58,708 nt of DNA from Actinomadura roseirufa (GTDB taxonomy: Bacteria; Actinomycetota; Actinomycetes; Streptosporangiales; Streptosporangiaceae), in NCBI RefSeq assembly GCF_900659635.1, contig NZ_CAACVB010000022.1, positions 1 to 58,708 on the forward strand, read 5' to 3'. This document shows, in pieces, positions 20,196 through 27,179 of this stretch. The notes beneath the pieces were generated by a model. That model worked only from the letters and a program-made list of their open reading frames with translations, did no database searches and was not told where the DNA came from. Within the stretch, counting starts at the first letter, position 1. Every line of letters starts with the position of its first letter. The position numbers and the translations under genes were made by a program.

Positions 20196-20699
20196 ATGAG
20201 AGATGACCCGGGACGTCGCGAGATGCTGCGCCGAGGCGGCCGGTGGCTGCCCGCCGCGGGCGCGACCGCTTTGCTCGCGCCCGCGCTGACCCCGGACCGC
20301 GCGGAGGCGGGCACCACCGGGACGCACCCGCTCACCGGGACGTGGATGACGGAGGTCACGGTCGCGGGCTCGGGGCGGCCGCCGGAGAAGGGGATGTTCT
20401 CCTTCGGGCGGGACGGCCTGGTCTCCGGCACCGACGCCTCACGGGTCACGGGCTTCGGCACGTGGAAGGCCACCGGGGCGCGGACCTTCGCCATCGTCTA
20501 CCGGCACTACGTCGTCTCCAACGACGAGATCGGCGGGATCGTGGTGGTCGAGATGACCGGGACCGTGACGTCGTCGACGGCGTTCACCGAGACCGGGACG
20601 GCGAAGTTCGTCGATCCGGGCGGCACGGTGGTGCTCACCCACGAGGCCACCGCCACCGGGACCCGGTTCGGCTTCGGCCCGTGGGAGCTGGGCGGCTGA
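20196..20699 (+). CDS. Secreted lipocalin-like hypothetical protein (Tat signal)
   Basis: 167 residues. N-terminus GRREMLRRGGRWLPAAGATALLAPAL followed by AEA: an RR-containing signal peptide, so probably exported. The mature part is a run of beta strands (GTWMTEVTV, KGMFSFGRDGLVSGTD, GFGTWKATGARTFAIVYRH, GIVVVEMTGTVTSS, TRFGFGPWEL) like a small lipocalin/allene-oxide-cyclase-like barrel. I do not recognise a named family. It has its own SARP-type heptamers, so it is probably co-regulated with the pathway; a role in binding or cyclising an exported intermediate is speculation. Confidence 0.75.
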   Translation: MRDDPGRREMLRRGGRWLPAAGATALLAPALTPDRAEAGTTGTHPLTGTWMTEVTVAGSGRPPEKGMFSFGRDGLVSGTDASRVTGFGTWKATGARTFAIVYRHYVVSNDEIGGIVVVEMTGTVTSSTAFTETGTAKFVDPGGTVVLTHEATATGTRFGFGPWELGG

Positions 20700-20825
20700 C
20701 GGAGCGGACCCGGCGGCGGAGTCCTCCGGGAGGGTCATCAGGACGGGGGCCGGGCGCGCGACGCGCGTCCGGCCTTACGGCTGCCCGGAGACGGGTGCCC
20801 CGGCAGGCGTCCGCGCGCCGCGCCG

Positions 20826-20854
20826 CCGAGCGGCCCTCGATCACACGTCGAGCC
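20826..20854 (+). promoter_or_regulatory. Candidate SARP heptamer repeats, first DUF1772 gene
   Basis: CCGAGCG at 20826, TCGATCA at 20837 and TCGAGCC at 20848: three heptamers exactly 11 bp apart, ending 70 bp before the start at 20925. Confidence 0.6.
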
Positions 20855-20924
20855 CACCGGCGCAGGGTGCCGAGTGTGCGGAGCCCGGCCGGGTCCGCCC
20901 TTGGCGAGCCGATCGGAGGAAGCC

Positions 20925-21380
20925 GTGCTCGAGAACACGCTGACCGTTCTGGGCCTTGCGGGAAGCGGGCTCACCGCGGGCGTGCTGCTGGCGGTGGCCA
21001 TCAGCGTGGTGCCCGCGATGGCGGCGGTGTCACCGCAGCTCTACGTGCGCTTCCACCAGTTGCTCGGCCGCAACTGGGACCCGACCATGCCGGTGATCGT
21101 GCTGGCCTCCGCGCTCACCACCGCGACGCTCGCGGTGGTCGCCGACGGCACCGCCGCCCGGTCGCTGTTCGGCCTGGGGGCCGCGCTGCTGGTCGGCGTC
21201 TCCGGTGTCTCGCACCTGCTGAACGTGCCGCTGAACCGGCAGGTCAAGGGGCTGGACCCGGACGCGCCGCTGCCGGCGGAATGGCGCGACCCGCGGGCGG
21301 TCTGGCGCCGCTGGCACCTGCTGCGCACCGGGCTCGCGATCGCGGCCCTGCTGGTGAACGCCCTGGCCACCGTGGCCTGA
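20925..21380 (+). CDS. DUF1772 / anthrone-oxygenase-like membrane protein (copy 1)
   Basis: 151 residues with four hydrophobic segments. Family marks shared by all three copies in the window: Y-x3-H-x6-W/F/Y-D-P-x-M-P (here VRFHQLLGRNWDPTMP) and NVPLN, DP, AEW, then R..W (residues about 97-130). PF08592 contains fungal anthrone oxygenases (HypC, emodin anthrone oxygenase), which turn anthrones into anthraquinones. GTG 20925 has CGGAGGA 7 bp upstream. It is followed 26 bp later by a dehydrogenase gene. Enzymatic function in bacteria is inference. Confidence 0.82.
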   Translation: MLENTLTVLGLAGSGLTAGVLLAVAISVVPAMAAVSPQLYVRFHQLLGRNWDPTMPVIVLASALTTATLAVVADGTAARSLFGLGAALLVGVSGVSHLLNVPLNRQVKGLDPDAPLPAEWRDPRAVWRRWHLLRTGLAIAALLVNALATVA

Positions 21381-21406
21381 CCGGAAACGACCGAGGGAGC
21401 GAGCTG

Positions 21407-22339
21407 ATGAGCGGTACGACGGAGAAGGCCCCCGAGAAGGGCACCGAGCAGGGCGCGGAGAAGGGCACGGTGCGCAACCGCGTCATCGGGTTCGTCGGCC
21501 TCGGCGTGATGGGGGCCGGGATGGCGGGGCGGCTGGTGGAGACGGGCCGCACCGTCCGCGTCTACAACCGGACGGCGGCCAAGGCGGCGCCGCTCGTCGC
21601 GGCGGGCGCGGTCGCCGCGGCCACCGCCGCCGAGGCGGTCCGGGGCGCGGACGCGGTGGTCGTCAGCCTCGCCGACGAGGCCGCGGTCGAGCGGGTGCTG
21701 TTCGGGGACGCGCTGAAGGGCCTGGCGCCCGGCACGCCCGTCATCGACACCTCCACCGTCACGCCCGCCTTCGCCCGGCGGGCCGCCCTCCGGCTCGCCG
21801 AGGCCGGCGCCCGCCGCGTCGAGGCGTGCGTGCTCGGCAACCCGCTGCAGGCCAGGGCCGGCGAGATGCGGGTGATGGCCGCCGGGGAGCGGGCGGACGT
21901 GGAGTCGGTCCGGGACGTGCTGGAGGACCTCGGCCAGGAGCTGCGGTACTTCGGCGGCGCGGGCGCGGCCGCCACCATGAAGCTGGTCCTGAACGTGCTG
22001 ATCGGCGCCGAGATCGCCGCGCTGGCCGAGGCGGTGGCGCTGGGCGAGAGCGGCGGCCTGGACCGCGCCGACGTGCTGGAGTGCGTGGGCGGCAGCGGCG
22101 TCAGCTCCATGGTGATGACGTTCCGCGCGGCCATCATGAGGGAGCGCCGCTACGAGCCCGCCGCGTTCCGCACCAGCCTGATGGCCAAGGACCTGCGGTA
22201 CGCGATCGACCTGGCGGGCGGCGCGGCGGCCGGGCTGCCGCTGGCCGAGCGGGTCCTGGAGATCGTCGAGCGGGCGGTCGAGGGCGGCGACGGGGACCGG
22301 GACCTGGCGGTGCTGGCCGAGCACGCCGGGCGCGGCTGA
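21407..22339 (+). CDS. NAD(P)-dependent beta-hydroxyacid dehydrogenase family protein
   Basis: 310 residues. After a Lys/Glu/Gly-rich tail (about 25 residues) comes the Rossmann motif GFVGLGVMGAGMA and YNRTAAKAAPL, then the family-typical Lys in AAATMKLVLNVLIG and a helical C-domain. This is the 3-hydroxyisobutyrate dehydrogenase/6-phosphogluconate dehydrogenase-like group, which also contains imine reductases. The catalytic Lys is present. The substrate in this cluster is not evident; a carbonyl or imine reduction step is possible. It lies in an operon-like run with the DUF1772 gene. Confidence 0.85.
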   Translation: MSGTTEKAPEKGTEQGAEKGTVRNRVIGFVGLGVMGAGMAGRLVETGRTVRVYNRTAAKAAPLVAAGAVAAATAAEAVRGADAVVVSLADEAAVERVLFGDALKGLAPGTPVIDTSTVTPAFARRAALRLAEAGARRVEACVLGNPLQARAGEMRVMAAGERADVESVRDVLEDLGQELRYFGGAGAAATMKLVLNVLIGAEIAALAEAVALGESGGLDRADVLECVGGSGVSSMVMTFRAAIMRERRYEPAAFRTSLMAKDLRYAIDLAGGAAAGLPLAERVLEIVERAVEGGDGDRDLAVLAEHAGRG

Positions 22340-22403
22340 GCCGCCGGACCGGCCGTGCCGGGGCGGCGCCGCCGCGCGCGGCGCGGTGCGGGCTCACCGC
22401 TCG

Positions 22404-22421
22404 TCCAGCGAGCCTCAAGCG
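22404..22421 (+). promoter_or_regulatory. Candidate SARP heptamer repeats, SchA/CurD gene
   Basis: TCCAGCG at 22404 and TCAAGCG at 22415, 11 bp apart, 52 bp before the start at 22473. Same pair as ahead of the ACP gene. Confidence 0.5.
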
Positions 22422-22472
22422 GCCGCGTGTGCGATGAAGGCGAATTGACCGCCTCGGGATTTGGAGGTTTCC

Positions 22473-22853
22473 ATGCCTTACGCCGCGATCACGTACCGAA
22501 TCAAGCCGGGCAGCGACGACGCCCTGGCGGAACTGTTCGAGAGTTTCCAGCGGGTCGACACCCCGGCCCTGGAGAACGAGTCGGGGGAGAGCGTCGGACG
22601 GCTGCTCGGGACCGCGGTGTTCGTCAAGGACGAATTCATGGTCCGAGTGATCCACTACGAGGGCGACTTCGTGGCCATCGCCCGGCACATGGCGCGCCAG
22701 TCGGGCGTCCACAACCTTGAGGAGAAGCTGGCGCCCTTCCTCACCCACCGCAAGCCCGCGAGCTCGCCCGAGGAATTCCAGGAGAACTTCCGTAACGCGC
22801 TGATGCGCTGCGTCTCACAGCTCTCCGTCGAGACGCATCCGACCGGGAACTGA
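22473..22853 (+). CDS. SchA/CurD-like domain protein
   Basis: 126 residues. Features MPYAAITYRIKPGSDDALAELFESFQR, VFVKDEFMVRVIHYEGDF, ARHMARQSGVHNLEEKLAPFL match the SchA/CurD-like family (PF04486), found almost only in type II polyketide clusters for spore pigments and pentangular polyphenols. Its exact role is unsettled; folding of the chain is the usual proposal. ATG 22473 follows a GGAGG site; a TTG at 22461 is less likely. Immediately upstream of the second SARP gene. Confidence 0.88.
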   Translation: MPYAAITYRIKPGSDDALAELFESFQRVDTPALENESGESVGRLLGTAVFVKDEFMVRVIHYEGDFVAIARHMARQSGVHNLEEKLAPFLTHRKPASSPEEFQENFRNALMRCVSQLSVETHPTGN

Positions 22854-22884
22854 GACCGGCCGGCTCCAGCGAACAGGAGCCAAC

Positions 22885-23763
22885 ATGAGGGAACCCTCAG
22901 CAACGATCACAGGACCGCCCGCCGTGTCCGCCGCCGGCCCGCCCGCGCCGGCGGCGGCCCCGCGGGCCGCGGCGGTCCCGCAGTTCGTGGTGCTCGGCCC
23001 GCTGGAGATCTACGACGGACTGGGCGTCCGGACGCCGCGTGCGCACAAGCCGAGGGTGTTATTGGCGATCCTCCTGGTGCGCTGCAACACCGTGGTCTCC
23101 ACGGACACGCTGATCTCCGAGCTCTGGGGGGACCGCCCCCCGCGGACCGCGCTGAAGGCGCTGCGCGTGTACATCACGCAGCTGCGCCAGGTCCTGGCCG
23201 GTCTCCGCCCACCCGGTGGGGGACCGGCCATCGTCACCCGTGCGCCCGGCTACCGGCTGGAGATCGACGACTCGGCGTTCGACCTGCCGCAGTTCCGGCG
23301 GCTGTGCGAGCTCGGCCGGATCGCCCGGGAGACCGGCGACCTGCGCGAGGCCCTGCTGTACTGCCGGGGCGCCACCGCGCTGTGGCGCGGCCCGGCGCTG
23401 GCCGACGTGCGCTCCTCCCCGCTGCTGGAGGGCGTCGCCCTGCGGCTGGAGGAGTCCCGGGTCTCCGCGCTGGAACGGCGCCTGGAACTGGAGATCCGGA
23501 TCGGCGGAAACGCCGATGTCATTTCCGAGCTCCGTGCCCTCGCCGCCGATCATCCGCTGCGCGAGCGCGTCCATTACCAGTTGATGGTGGCGCTGAGCGA
23601 GGCCGGTCGGCGCGGTGACGCACTCCAGGTCTTCCGGGAACTGCGCGGCAACTTCGCCGCAGAACTCGGCGTGGAACCGGGGCGCGATCTCCAACTCCTG
23701 CACCAGGCCATTCTCGCAGCCGATGAGCGTGCTCTTCCGCCCTGGGGGGCATGGGACAGGTGA
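22885..23763 (+). CDS. SARP-family transcriptional activator (short form)
   Basis: 292 residues: an Ala/Pro-rich N-terminal tail of about 30 residues, a winged helix (FVVLGPLEIYDGLGV, LISELWGDRPPRTALKALRVYITQLRQ) and a bacterial transcriptional activator domain (ATALWRGPALADVRSSPLLEG, GRRGDALQVFRELRGNFAAELGVEPG). This is the ActII-ORF4/DnrI domain plan with no ATPase part. It follows the SchA/CurD gene by 31 bp. Together with the NB-ARC SARP at 13944 it is the likely pathway-specific activator of the 11-bp spaced heptamers described elsewhere in the window. Confidence 0.93.
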   Translation: MREPSATITGPPAVSAAGPPAPAAAPRAAAVPQFVVLGPLEIYDGLGVRTPRAHKPRVLLAILLVRCNTVVSTDTLISELWGDRPPRTALKALRVYITQLRQVLAGLRPPGGGPAIVTRAPGYRLEIDDSAFDLPQFRRLCELGRIARETGDLREALLYCRGATALWRGPALADVRSSPLLEGVALRLEESRVSALERRLELEIRIGGNADVISELRALAADHPLRERVHYQLMVALSEAGRRGDALQVFRELRGNFAAELGVEPGRDLQLLHQAILAADERALPPWGAWDR

Positions 23764-23887
23764 TCGCGCTCGGTCGCAATTTTCCGCCGATTGTTCCCGA
23801 TTTTATCCGTCCCTGAAAGGCTGATCCTCCAAGGCCATTTCAGAGAGCCCCGCGGGGGGCGAGCAGCCGGACGGCAAGGAGGACGGC

Positions 23888-24628
23888 ATGGATTTCGGCC
23901 TTAAAGGCAGGCATGCGGTGGTGACGGGGGGCACCCGCGGGATCGGCCGCGCGATCGTCCTGGCCCTGGTCGAGCAGGGGGCCACGGTGACGACCTGTCA
24001 CCGCACCGAGACGCCCGAGGCGGAGAGCCTGCGGGAGGAGATGGCGGCGGCGTCGGCCGCCGTGCGGATCGTCCGGGCGGACGTCGCGGACGCGGCCGGC
24101 GCCCGGCGGCTGCTCGACACCGCGCACGAGGCCCACGGGCCGGTGGACGTCCTCGTCAACAACGCCGGGGTGATCAGTCACCTGCCGCTGGCGGAGATGC
24201 CGGAGGAGGAGTGGTCCCGGGTGGTCGGCACCAACCTCACCGGCACCTACCAGGTGATCCGGGCGTCCCTGGACCGGCTGGCCCGGCCGGCCTCCATCGT
24301 CAACGTCACCTCCGCGGTCGCCCGGCACGGGATGCCGAACGCCGCGCACTACGTCTCCTCGAAGGCGGGCGTCATCGGGCTGACCCGCGCGCTGTGCAAG
24401 GAACTCGGCCGCGACGGCGTCCGCGTCAACGCCATCACCTGCGGCATCGTCGACAACACCGGGCAGAAGAGCCCGCAGGGCGAGGCCGGGAAGCGCCGCT
24501 ACGCCGAGATGACCTCGCTGGGACGGCTCGGCGAGCCCGCCGAGGTCGCCGACGCGGTGCTCTTCCTGGCCAGCGACGCGGCCCGGTACGTGACCGGCGC
24601 CGTGCTCGACGTCGACGGCGGAATCTGA
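23888..24628 (+). CDS. Short-chain dehydrogenase/ketoreductase (FabG-like)
   Basis: 246 residues: [33 protein letters not shown], catalytic Tyr in AHYVSSKAG, C-terminus VLDVDGGI. All catalytic residues are present. It is a close relative of the SDR half of the fusion at 18497 and of the SDR at 48933; shared signs are [17 protein letters not shown] and DVDGGI. Probably reduces a carbonyl of the polyketide or a tailored ring. It starts an operon with two ABM genes and the FAD monooxygenase. The ribosome site is AAGGAGG. Confidence 0.9.
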   Translation: MDFGLKGRHAVVTGGTRGIGRAIVLALVEQGATVTTCHRTETPEAESLREEMAAASAAVRIVRADVADAAGARRLLDTAHEAHGPVDVLVNNAGVISHLPLAEMPEEEWSRVVGTNLTGTYQVIRASLDRLARPASIVNVTSAVARHGMPNAAHYVSSKAGVIGLTRALCKELGRDGVRVNAITCGIVDNTGQKSPQGEAGKRRYAEMTSLGRLGEPAEVADAVLFLASDAARYVTGAVLDVDGGI

Positions 24629-24646
24629 CCCGGGGGAGGAGAAGCG

Positions 24647-24931
24647 ATGGTCCGCGCGGTGCTCACGATGCTGGTCCGAGAGGGATGCGAGAGCAGCTTC
24701 GAGGAGATCTGGAGGAAGGCCATGAAGGCGCCTCCGCGGGGCAGTCTCGGCCAGGCCATGATGTGCGACGAGAAGCAGCGCCGGCTCTATGTCATCACGG
24801 GTGACTGGGAGAGCCGGGACGCGTTAGAGGCGTTCGAGGGAAGCGCCGGGCGGCAGGCCATGTCCGCCGCCTTCGAGCCGCTCCGCGAGTCGGCGAGCAA
24901 GCAGGTTCTGGAACTCATCGCCCGGGCCTGA
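24647..24931 (+). CDS. ABM-family monooxygenase-like protein
   Basis: 94 residues of dimeric alpha/beta-barrel type: VRAVLTMLVREGCESSFEEIWRKA, RLYVITGDWESRDALEAFEGS. It lies 18 bp after the SDR gene. The characteristic WES..A motif is shared with the next gene. Third of four ABM-like proteins in the cluster. A specific reaction cannot be assigned. Confidence 0.78.
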   Translation: MVRAVLTMLVREGCESSFEEIWRKAMKAPPRGSLGQAMMCDEKQRRLYVITGDWESRDALEAFEGSAGRQAMSAAFEPLRESASKQVLELIARA

Positions 24932-24966
24932 GGGCCGCCGGGCGTCAACGGAGGAAGGCGGCAGCG

Positions 24967-25266
24967 ATGACGGTACGCGTTCTTGTCCGTGCCACCCCGC
25001 GTAAGGAGGACCGGGAGAAGTTCGAGGCGGCCTACCGCGAAGTGACCCGGACGGTGCGCGGCACTCCCGGACATCTCAACGACGAACTGCTCCGCGACGG
25101 CGACGACTACGTCCTGCTCGCCGAGTGGGAGAGCGAGGAGGTGTTCCGGGCCTGGGAGGACGCGCCCGAGCACCTGCGGATGGCGGCGCCGATGCTCCCG
25201 TACTGGGGCGAGAACGGCGTGGAGCGCCGCATCTACGAGGTGAGGGCACGGCTCGACACCGTGTGA
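24967..25266 (+). CDS. ABM-family monooxygenase-like protein
   Basis: 99 residues: VRVLVRATPRKEDREKFEAAYREV, TPGHLNDELLRDGDDYVLLAEWESEEVFRAWED and IYEVRARL. It closely parallels the protein at 16417 (TPG....LLR, V..SEW..AE.FR.WEE, YEV), so the two are probably duplicates. Its stop lies inside a tandem 13-bp repeat (25262-25287). Confidence 0.8.
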   Translation: MTVRVLVRATPRKEDREKFEAAYREVTRTVRGTPGHLNDELLRDGDDYVLLAEWESEEVFRAWEDAPEHLRMAAPMLPYWGENGVERRIYEVRARLDTV

Positions 25267-25287
25267 TCGACACCTGTGATCGACACC
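25262..25287. repeat. Tandem 13-bp duplication at the end of an ABM gene
   Basis: TGTGATCGACACC occurs twice back to back (25262-25274, 25275-25287) across the stop codon; TCGACACC also occurs at 25253. It looks like a recent slippage duplication or a binding array. Confidence 0.6.
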
Positions 25288-25348
25288 GTTCGGCCGGCAC
25301 CGCGTCGGCCGGGCCCGGAACCCGGGCCGGGGCGTCCCGGCCCGGGTG

Positions 25349-25372
25349 GCCCGGGTCCGCGCGGACCCGGGC
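25349..25372. repeat. 24-bp perfect palindrome before FAD monooxygenase gene
   Basis: GCCCGGGTCCGC followed directly by its inverse complement, with no spacer, 22 bp before ATG 25395 and just ahead of the AGGAGGGA ribosome site. Further CCCGGG repeats lie upstream. It may be an operator or an mRNA hairpin that tunes expression inside the operon. Confidence 0.55.
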
Positions 25373-25394
25373 GTCCGAGACAGGAGGGATCGGC

Positions 25395-26579
25395 ATGCCT
25401 GCCGTGCGAAACGCGATCGTCGCCGGCGCCGGGATCGGCGGCCTGACGGCCGCCGTCGGGCTGCGCCGGGCGGGCGTCGAGACCATCGTGCTCGAACGCC
25501 GCTCGACCCCCGACCGGCTGCTGACCGGCGGGGGGTTCATGCTCTGGCACAACGCGGTGCTCGCCCTGCGCGAGCTCAAGCTGGACGAACCGGTCGCCGG
25601 GGCCGGCGTCGAGATCGTTTACCACGAGTTCCGGTCCGATCGGAACCGGCGGCTCGCCCGCTGGGACGTCGCGCCGGAGGCCGCCCGGCACGGCGCGCCG
25701 GCCCTCGGGCTGCGGCGGTCGGAGCTCAACGCGCTGCTGATGGACGCGGCGGGCGACCAGGTCCGGCTCGGGGCCCGCTGCGCCGGGTTCACCCAGGACG
25801 CGGACGGCGTCACCGTGTTGCTCGACGACGGCACGGAGCTGCGCGCGGACGTCCTCATCGGCGCCGACGGGATCCGCTCCACCGTCCGCGAGGGGCTGCG
25901 CAAGGGGCACGACCTGCCGCTGCGGTACGCCGGGTACACCGCCTGGCAGGCGATCACGCGGCTGCGGGGCGAGGACGTCGTGCCCACGGGGACCTTCTTC
26001 AACCTGTGGGGGAGGGGCGGGCTCCGTTTCCTCTACATGCGGCTGAACGAGGACGAGGTCTACTGGGACGCCATCACCGCCGACAGCGTCGGGGCCTCGT
26101 TCGACATGCTCGCGAAGTCGCGGCGCGAGGTGATGGCGGAGGCGTACCGGGACTGGCCGGATCCCGTCCCCCGCATCGTGGAGTCCACGGCGGAGGAGGC
26201 GATCCTGCCGATCGACATCTTCGACCGGCCGCCGGACCGCGCCGGCGGCTGGGGGCGCGGCCGGGTGGTGCTCATCGGCGACGCCGCGCACCCCATGACA
26301 CTGAACCTGAGCCAGGGCGCGGGCCAGGCGATCGAGGACGCGGTCGCGCTCGTCCGGCTGCTGTCGTCGCACGACTCCGTGCCCGCCGCGGTGGCCGCCC
26401 TGGAGGACCTGCGGCTGGAGCGGGTGGCGGGCATGGTGAAGACCGCCTGGACGATCGGCGCGATGGGGCGCTGGCGCAGCGGGCCGCTGTGCGCCGGGCG
26501 CGACCTGTTCATGCGCGCGTTCTTCGACTCGGTGGGGCGCAAGCAGAGCTACCGGCAGATGATGGACGTGCGCTTCTGA
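25395..26579 (+). CDS. FAD-dependent aromatic monooxygenase
   Basis: 394 residues, group A flavoprotein monooxygenase. FAD motifs: GAGIGGLTAAVGLRRAG near the N-terminus, VLIGADGIRSTVR (about residue 154) and GRVVLIGDAAHPMTLNLSQGAGQAIEDA (about residue 291). This family hydroxylates or oxidatively cleaves aromatic rings using NAD(P)H and O2; length and motifs resemble 6-hydroxynicotinate-type enzymes and tetracycline-type hydroxylases. Its stop overlaps the start of the second DUF1772 gene (ATGA), implying coordinated production. Confidence 0.9.
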   Translation: MPAVRNAIVAGAGIGGLTAAVGLRRAGVETIVLERRSTPDRLLTGGGFMLWHNAVLALRELKLDEPVAGAGVEIVYHEFRSDRNRRLARWDVAPEAARHGAPALGLRRSELNALLMDAAGDQVRLGARCAGFTQDADGVTVLLDDGTELRADVLIGADGIRSTVREGLRKGHDLPLRYAGYTAWQAITRLRGEDVVPTGTFFNLWGRGGLRFLYMRLNEDEVYWDAITADSVGASFDMLAKSRREVMAEAYRDWPDPVPRIVESTAEEAILPIDIFDRPPDRAGGWGRGRVVLIGDAAHPMTLNLSQGAGQAIEDAVALVRLLSSHDSVPAAVAALEDLRLERVAGMVKTAWTIGAMGRWRSGPLCAGRDLFMRAFFDSVGRKQSYRQMMDVRF

Positions 26580-27040
26580 TGGCCGTCGACGTCATGCTCG
26601 CGGTGTTCCTGCTTCTGTCTGGCATTCTCGCGGGGGTCCTGTTCACGGTCGAGATGGCGATCGTGCCCGCGGTCGCCGTGCTGCCCGGTGAGCGGTACGT
26701 CCAGATCCACCGGCTGCTGGACCGCCGTTTCGACCCGCTCATGCCTCGGGTGAACAAGGTGTCGCTGGCGCTCTGCGCTCTCCTGGTGATCTTCGCGGGC
26801 GGCGTGTGGCCGCGAGTCGCCCTCGCCGTCGCCGGACTGTGCGTCGTCGGGGTGGCGGTGGTGTCGGAGGGCTGGAACGTCAAGCTCAACCGGGTCGTCG
26901 ACCGCTGGGACCCGCAGGCTCCGCCGGACGACTGGCAGGGGCTGCGGGCCCGGTGGGCGGCGGCGAACCGGGTGCGCACGCTGCTCGCGGTCGCCGGGTT
27001 CGCGGCGGCCATCGCCGGAGCCGCCCTGGCCTGGGGCTGA
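26579..27040 (+). CDS. DUF1772 / anthrone-oxygenase-like membrane protein (copy 2)
   Basis: 153 residues, four hydrophobic segments. The family signature is YVQIHRLLDRRFDPLMP, then NVKLNRVVDRWDPQAPPDDW and R.RW..ANRVRT. ATG 26579 overlaps the stop of the FAD monooxygenase, so the two are translationally coupled. A coupled flavin monooxygenase and anthrone-oxygenase-like protein suggests consecutive oxidation steps; inference. Confidence 0.82.
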   Translation: MAVDVMLAVFLLLSGILAGVLFTVEMAIVPAVAVLPGERYVQIHRLLDRRFDPLMPRVNKVSLALCALLVIFAGGVWPRVALAVAGLCVVGVAVVSEGWNVKLNRVVDRWDPQAPPDDWQGLRARWAAANRVRTLLAVAGFAAAIAGAALAWG

Positions 27041-27123
27041 GGTCCGGGCCGAGGTCGCGGGCCGGGCCCCGGCCGGCGGAGGCTAGGTGCTCTTCTCCTG
27101 AACTTTCCGTACGGATGGTAGCC

Positions 27124-27140
27124 ATGATGATAGTAATCAT
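27124..27140. promoter_or_regulatory. AT-rich inverted repeat upstream of MMPL exporter gene
   Basis: ATGAT-N7-ATCAT within ATGATGATAGTAATCAT, 40-56 bp before the exporter start, in the only AT-rich stretch of this intergenic gap. It resembles operators of efflux repressors (MarR/TetR class); which regulator would bind is unknown. Confidence 0.4.
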
Positions 27141-27179
27141 GTAGACAATGAGCAGAGATTGCCGCACCGGGAGGTAGGG

